Part shown: positions 63,076 to 64,000 of the stretch, piece after piece | Layout of the letters: every line of letters begins with the position of its first letter | Numbering within the stretch: position 1 is the stretch's first letter | NCBI RefSeq assembly: GCF_016907995.1 | Contig: NZ_JAFBDA010000014.1 | Coordinates: 21,759-85,758, forward strand | Direction of reading: 5' to 3' | Length of the DNA stretch: 64,000 nucleotides | Origin: Clostridium sardiniense | Lineage (GTDB): Bacteria > Bacillota > Clostridia > Clostridiales > Clostridiaceae | Made by a program: the position numbers and the translations under genes | Notes under the pieces: model-generated | Told to the model about the DNA's origin: nothing | Seen by the model: the letters and a program-made list of their open reading frames with translations, nothing else | Databases searched by the model: none

Positions 63076-63243
63076 TTATTTGCTTTCTAACTTTGTCTCT
63101 ACATTTGTATTTATATTACTATCTTTACTTTTATCTTTATTATCTATTGAAACCTTTATTAATATACCTATACACACTACTATAAGTACAGCTAATATTA
63201 TCTTTTTCGTCTTTAAATTACCTGGCAAATTCATTCTAAACAT
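63076..63243 (-). CDS. Small single-pass membrane peptide (55 aa)
   Basis: A short gene: MFRMNLPGNLKTKKIILAVL at the N terminus, one membrane helix (about residues 13-30), then a Lys/Asp/Asn/Ser-rich tail of about 24 residues ending VETKLESK. The ATG at 63243 is eight bases after AGAGAGG; a second ATG lies three codons in. It is read in the opposite direction to the exporter and shares a terminator region with it. No family is recognised. A basic segment before the helix and hydrophilic tail outside suggest N-in topology. A spurious plus-strand frame of the same size lies over it. Confidence 0.6.
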   Translation of the reverse strand: MFRMNLPGNLKTKKIILAVLIVVCIGILIKVSIDNKDKSKDSNINTNVETKLESK

Positions 63244-63429
63244 AATTATATCCTCTCTTTTTCTATTTTATATTATAATTATCCTTCATACTTATACTAA
63301 TGTCTATAAAATATAATTACTTAGTATAGCTATTGCTATATATTTAAAGGTATTAATAAATTTAATGATGTTATTCCTTGTATTCATGAAATTCACTTGA
63401 ATCTAGCTAAAACCACTATTTTTTACGCA

Positions 63430-63458
63430 TTAACTTTATTTAATATTTTATATATAAT
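63430..63458 (+). promoter_or_regulatory. Sigma-A promoter of the YitT-family gene
   Basis: -35 TTAACT (63430-63435), 17-base spacer, -10 TATAAT (63453-63458), 47 bases before the ATG. Confidence 0.6.
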
Positions 63459-63504
63459 AAACAAAGGTATTATATAAATTTTTACAGGTACTTAGGAGAA
63501 GATC

Positions 63505-64000
63505 ATGATTAAACTACTAAAAAGTAAAACCTTTATACTGGATGTAATTCTTATTTTTATTGGCTGTATTATAGCTTCACTTGGAGTTAATCTATTTTTA
63601 ACTCATGCAAAGTTATTAAGTGGTGGAGCAACAGGGGTAGCACTTATATTTCAATATTTAACTGGCGTACAAGCTGGTATTGTTGTATTTATTATTAATT
63701 TACCTTTATTCTTAATAAGTTACAAACAGCTTAGTAAATCATTTACCCTTTATTCTGCAATAGGTATGGTTTCATTATCACTTGCACTTATTATAACTAA
63801 ACCTCTTTCTGCATTAATTAAAGTAGATGACATATTACTTTATTGTATATATGGTGGTGTACTTTGTGGTGCTGGTTACGGACTTGTGTTTTTAAGAAAT
63901 GGTTCAACAGGTGGTACGGACATTATAACTATGCTTATTAGAAAAAAATATTCAAGCTTTGAAATTGGTAAACTTGGATTTATATTAAATTGTATAATAG
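63505..64000 (+). CDS. YitT-family (DUF161/DUF2179) membrane protein, partial
   Basis: First 165 residues; the gene continues past the right edge. A TAGGAG site precedes the ATG. The start MIKLLKSKTFILDVILIFIGCIIASLG and the blocks NLFLTHAKLLSGGATGVALIFQYLTG, FIINLPLFLISYKQLSKSF and GYGLVFLRNGSTGGTDIITMLI are family signatures, with five hydrophobic segments so far. YitT proteins are multi-spanning, often with a C-terminal DUF2179 domain; their function is not established. Confidence 0.93.
   Translation, partial: MIKLLKSKTFILDVILIFIGCIIASLGVNLFLTHAKLLSGGATGVALIFQYLTGVQAGIVVFIINLPLFLISYKQLSKSFTLYSAIGMVSLSLALIITKPLSALIKVDDILLYCIYGGVLCGAGYGLVFLRNGSTGGTDIITMLIRKKYSSFEIGKLGFILNCII

Noticed and set aside
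63062..63316. A plus-strand 84-residue frame.
   Set aside because: It starts inside the terminator, has no ribosome site, and overlaps the better-supported minus-strand 55-residue gene.

Overview
The window is very AT-rich and reads as chromosome from a motile, spore-forming, butyrate-producing Clostridium (sensu stricto, cluster I). The supporting genes are late flagellar genes under a sigma-D promoter, ptb-buk, a SleB-type cell-wall hydrolase, CdaA/CdaR, class Ia ribonucleotide reductase and a clostridial heme oxygenase. The flagellar genes argue against the non-motile C. perfringens, although many glycan genes resemble that species. I do not name the species. No tRNA, rRNA, CRISPR array, insertion sequence or prophage was seen.

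Layout. 1-2.6 kb: flagellar genes on the minus strand (lytic transglycosylase, YaaR, FliN-like, then flgM-flgN-flgK; flgK runs off the left edge). 2.8-4.8 kb: butyrate kinase and phosphate butyryltransferase, with a Rex-like operator upstream. 5-8.7 kb: cdaA-cdaR (c-di-AMP synthesis) and a FAD dehydrogenase. 8.9-10.5 kb: two plus-strand envelope genes. 10.6-14.7 kb: gapN, two unknown genes and a siroheme sulfite/nitrite reductase. 14.8-21 kb: ABC-2 exporter, isoaspartyl dipeptidase, heme oxygenase and a two-gene chromate transporter. 21.3-22.9 kb: PTS Enzyme I.

23.4-53.4 kb is the most interesting part: about 30 kb almost wholly devoted to host N-glycan use. A wall-anchored GH85 endo-beta-N-acetylglucosaminidase would release high-mannose or hybrid glycans outside the cell. 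A lipoprotein, two LplB/LplC-type permeases and an MsmK-type ATPase would import them. Signal-less enzymes would dismantle them in the cytoplasm: GH38, GH125, GH31, GH20, a divergent GH38-like protein, an EEP-family phosphoesterase and an unassigned 805-residue enzyme. Two ROK kinases would phosphorylate the sugars, and a YesM/YesN two-component system would sense the substrate. CcpA-type cre sites lie before the binding protein, the permeases and the GH125 operon. The functional parallel is the dispersed N-glycan system of Streptococcus pneumoniae. No recognisable enzyme for the Man-beta-1,4-GlcNAc core is present, which makes the unassigned proteins good candidates for new activities.

53.7-57 kb: nrdA-nrdB with a clear promoter overlapped by NrdR-like boxes. 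57.2-64 kb: a small membrane protein, an ArsC/Spx-family protein, a two-component system divergent from an ABC exporter, a 55-residue membrane peptide and the start of a YitT-family gene. Start codons were chosen from Shine-Dalgarno positions, so several differ from the longest reading frame. All functional statements rest on motif recognition by eye; no database search was run.
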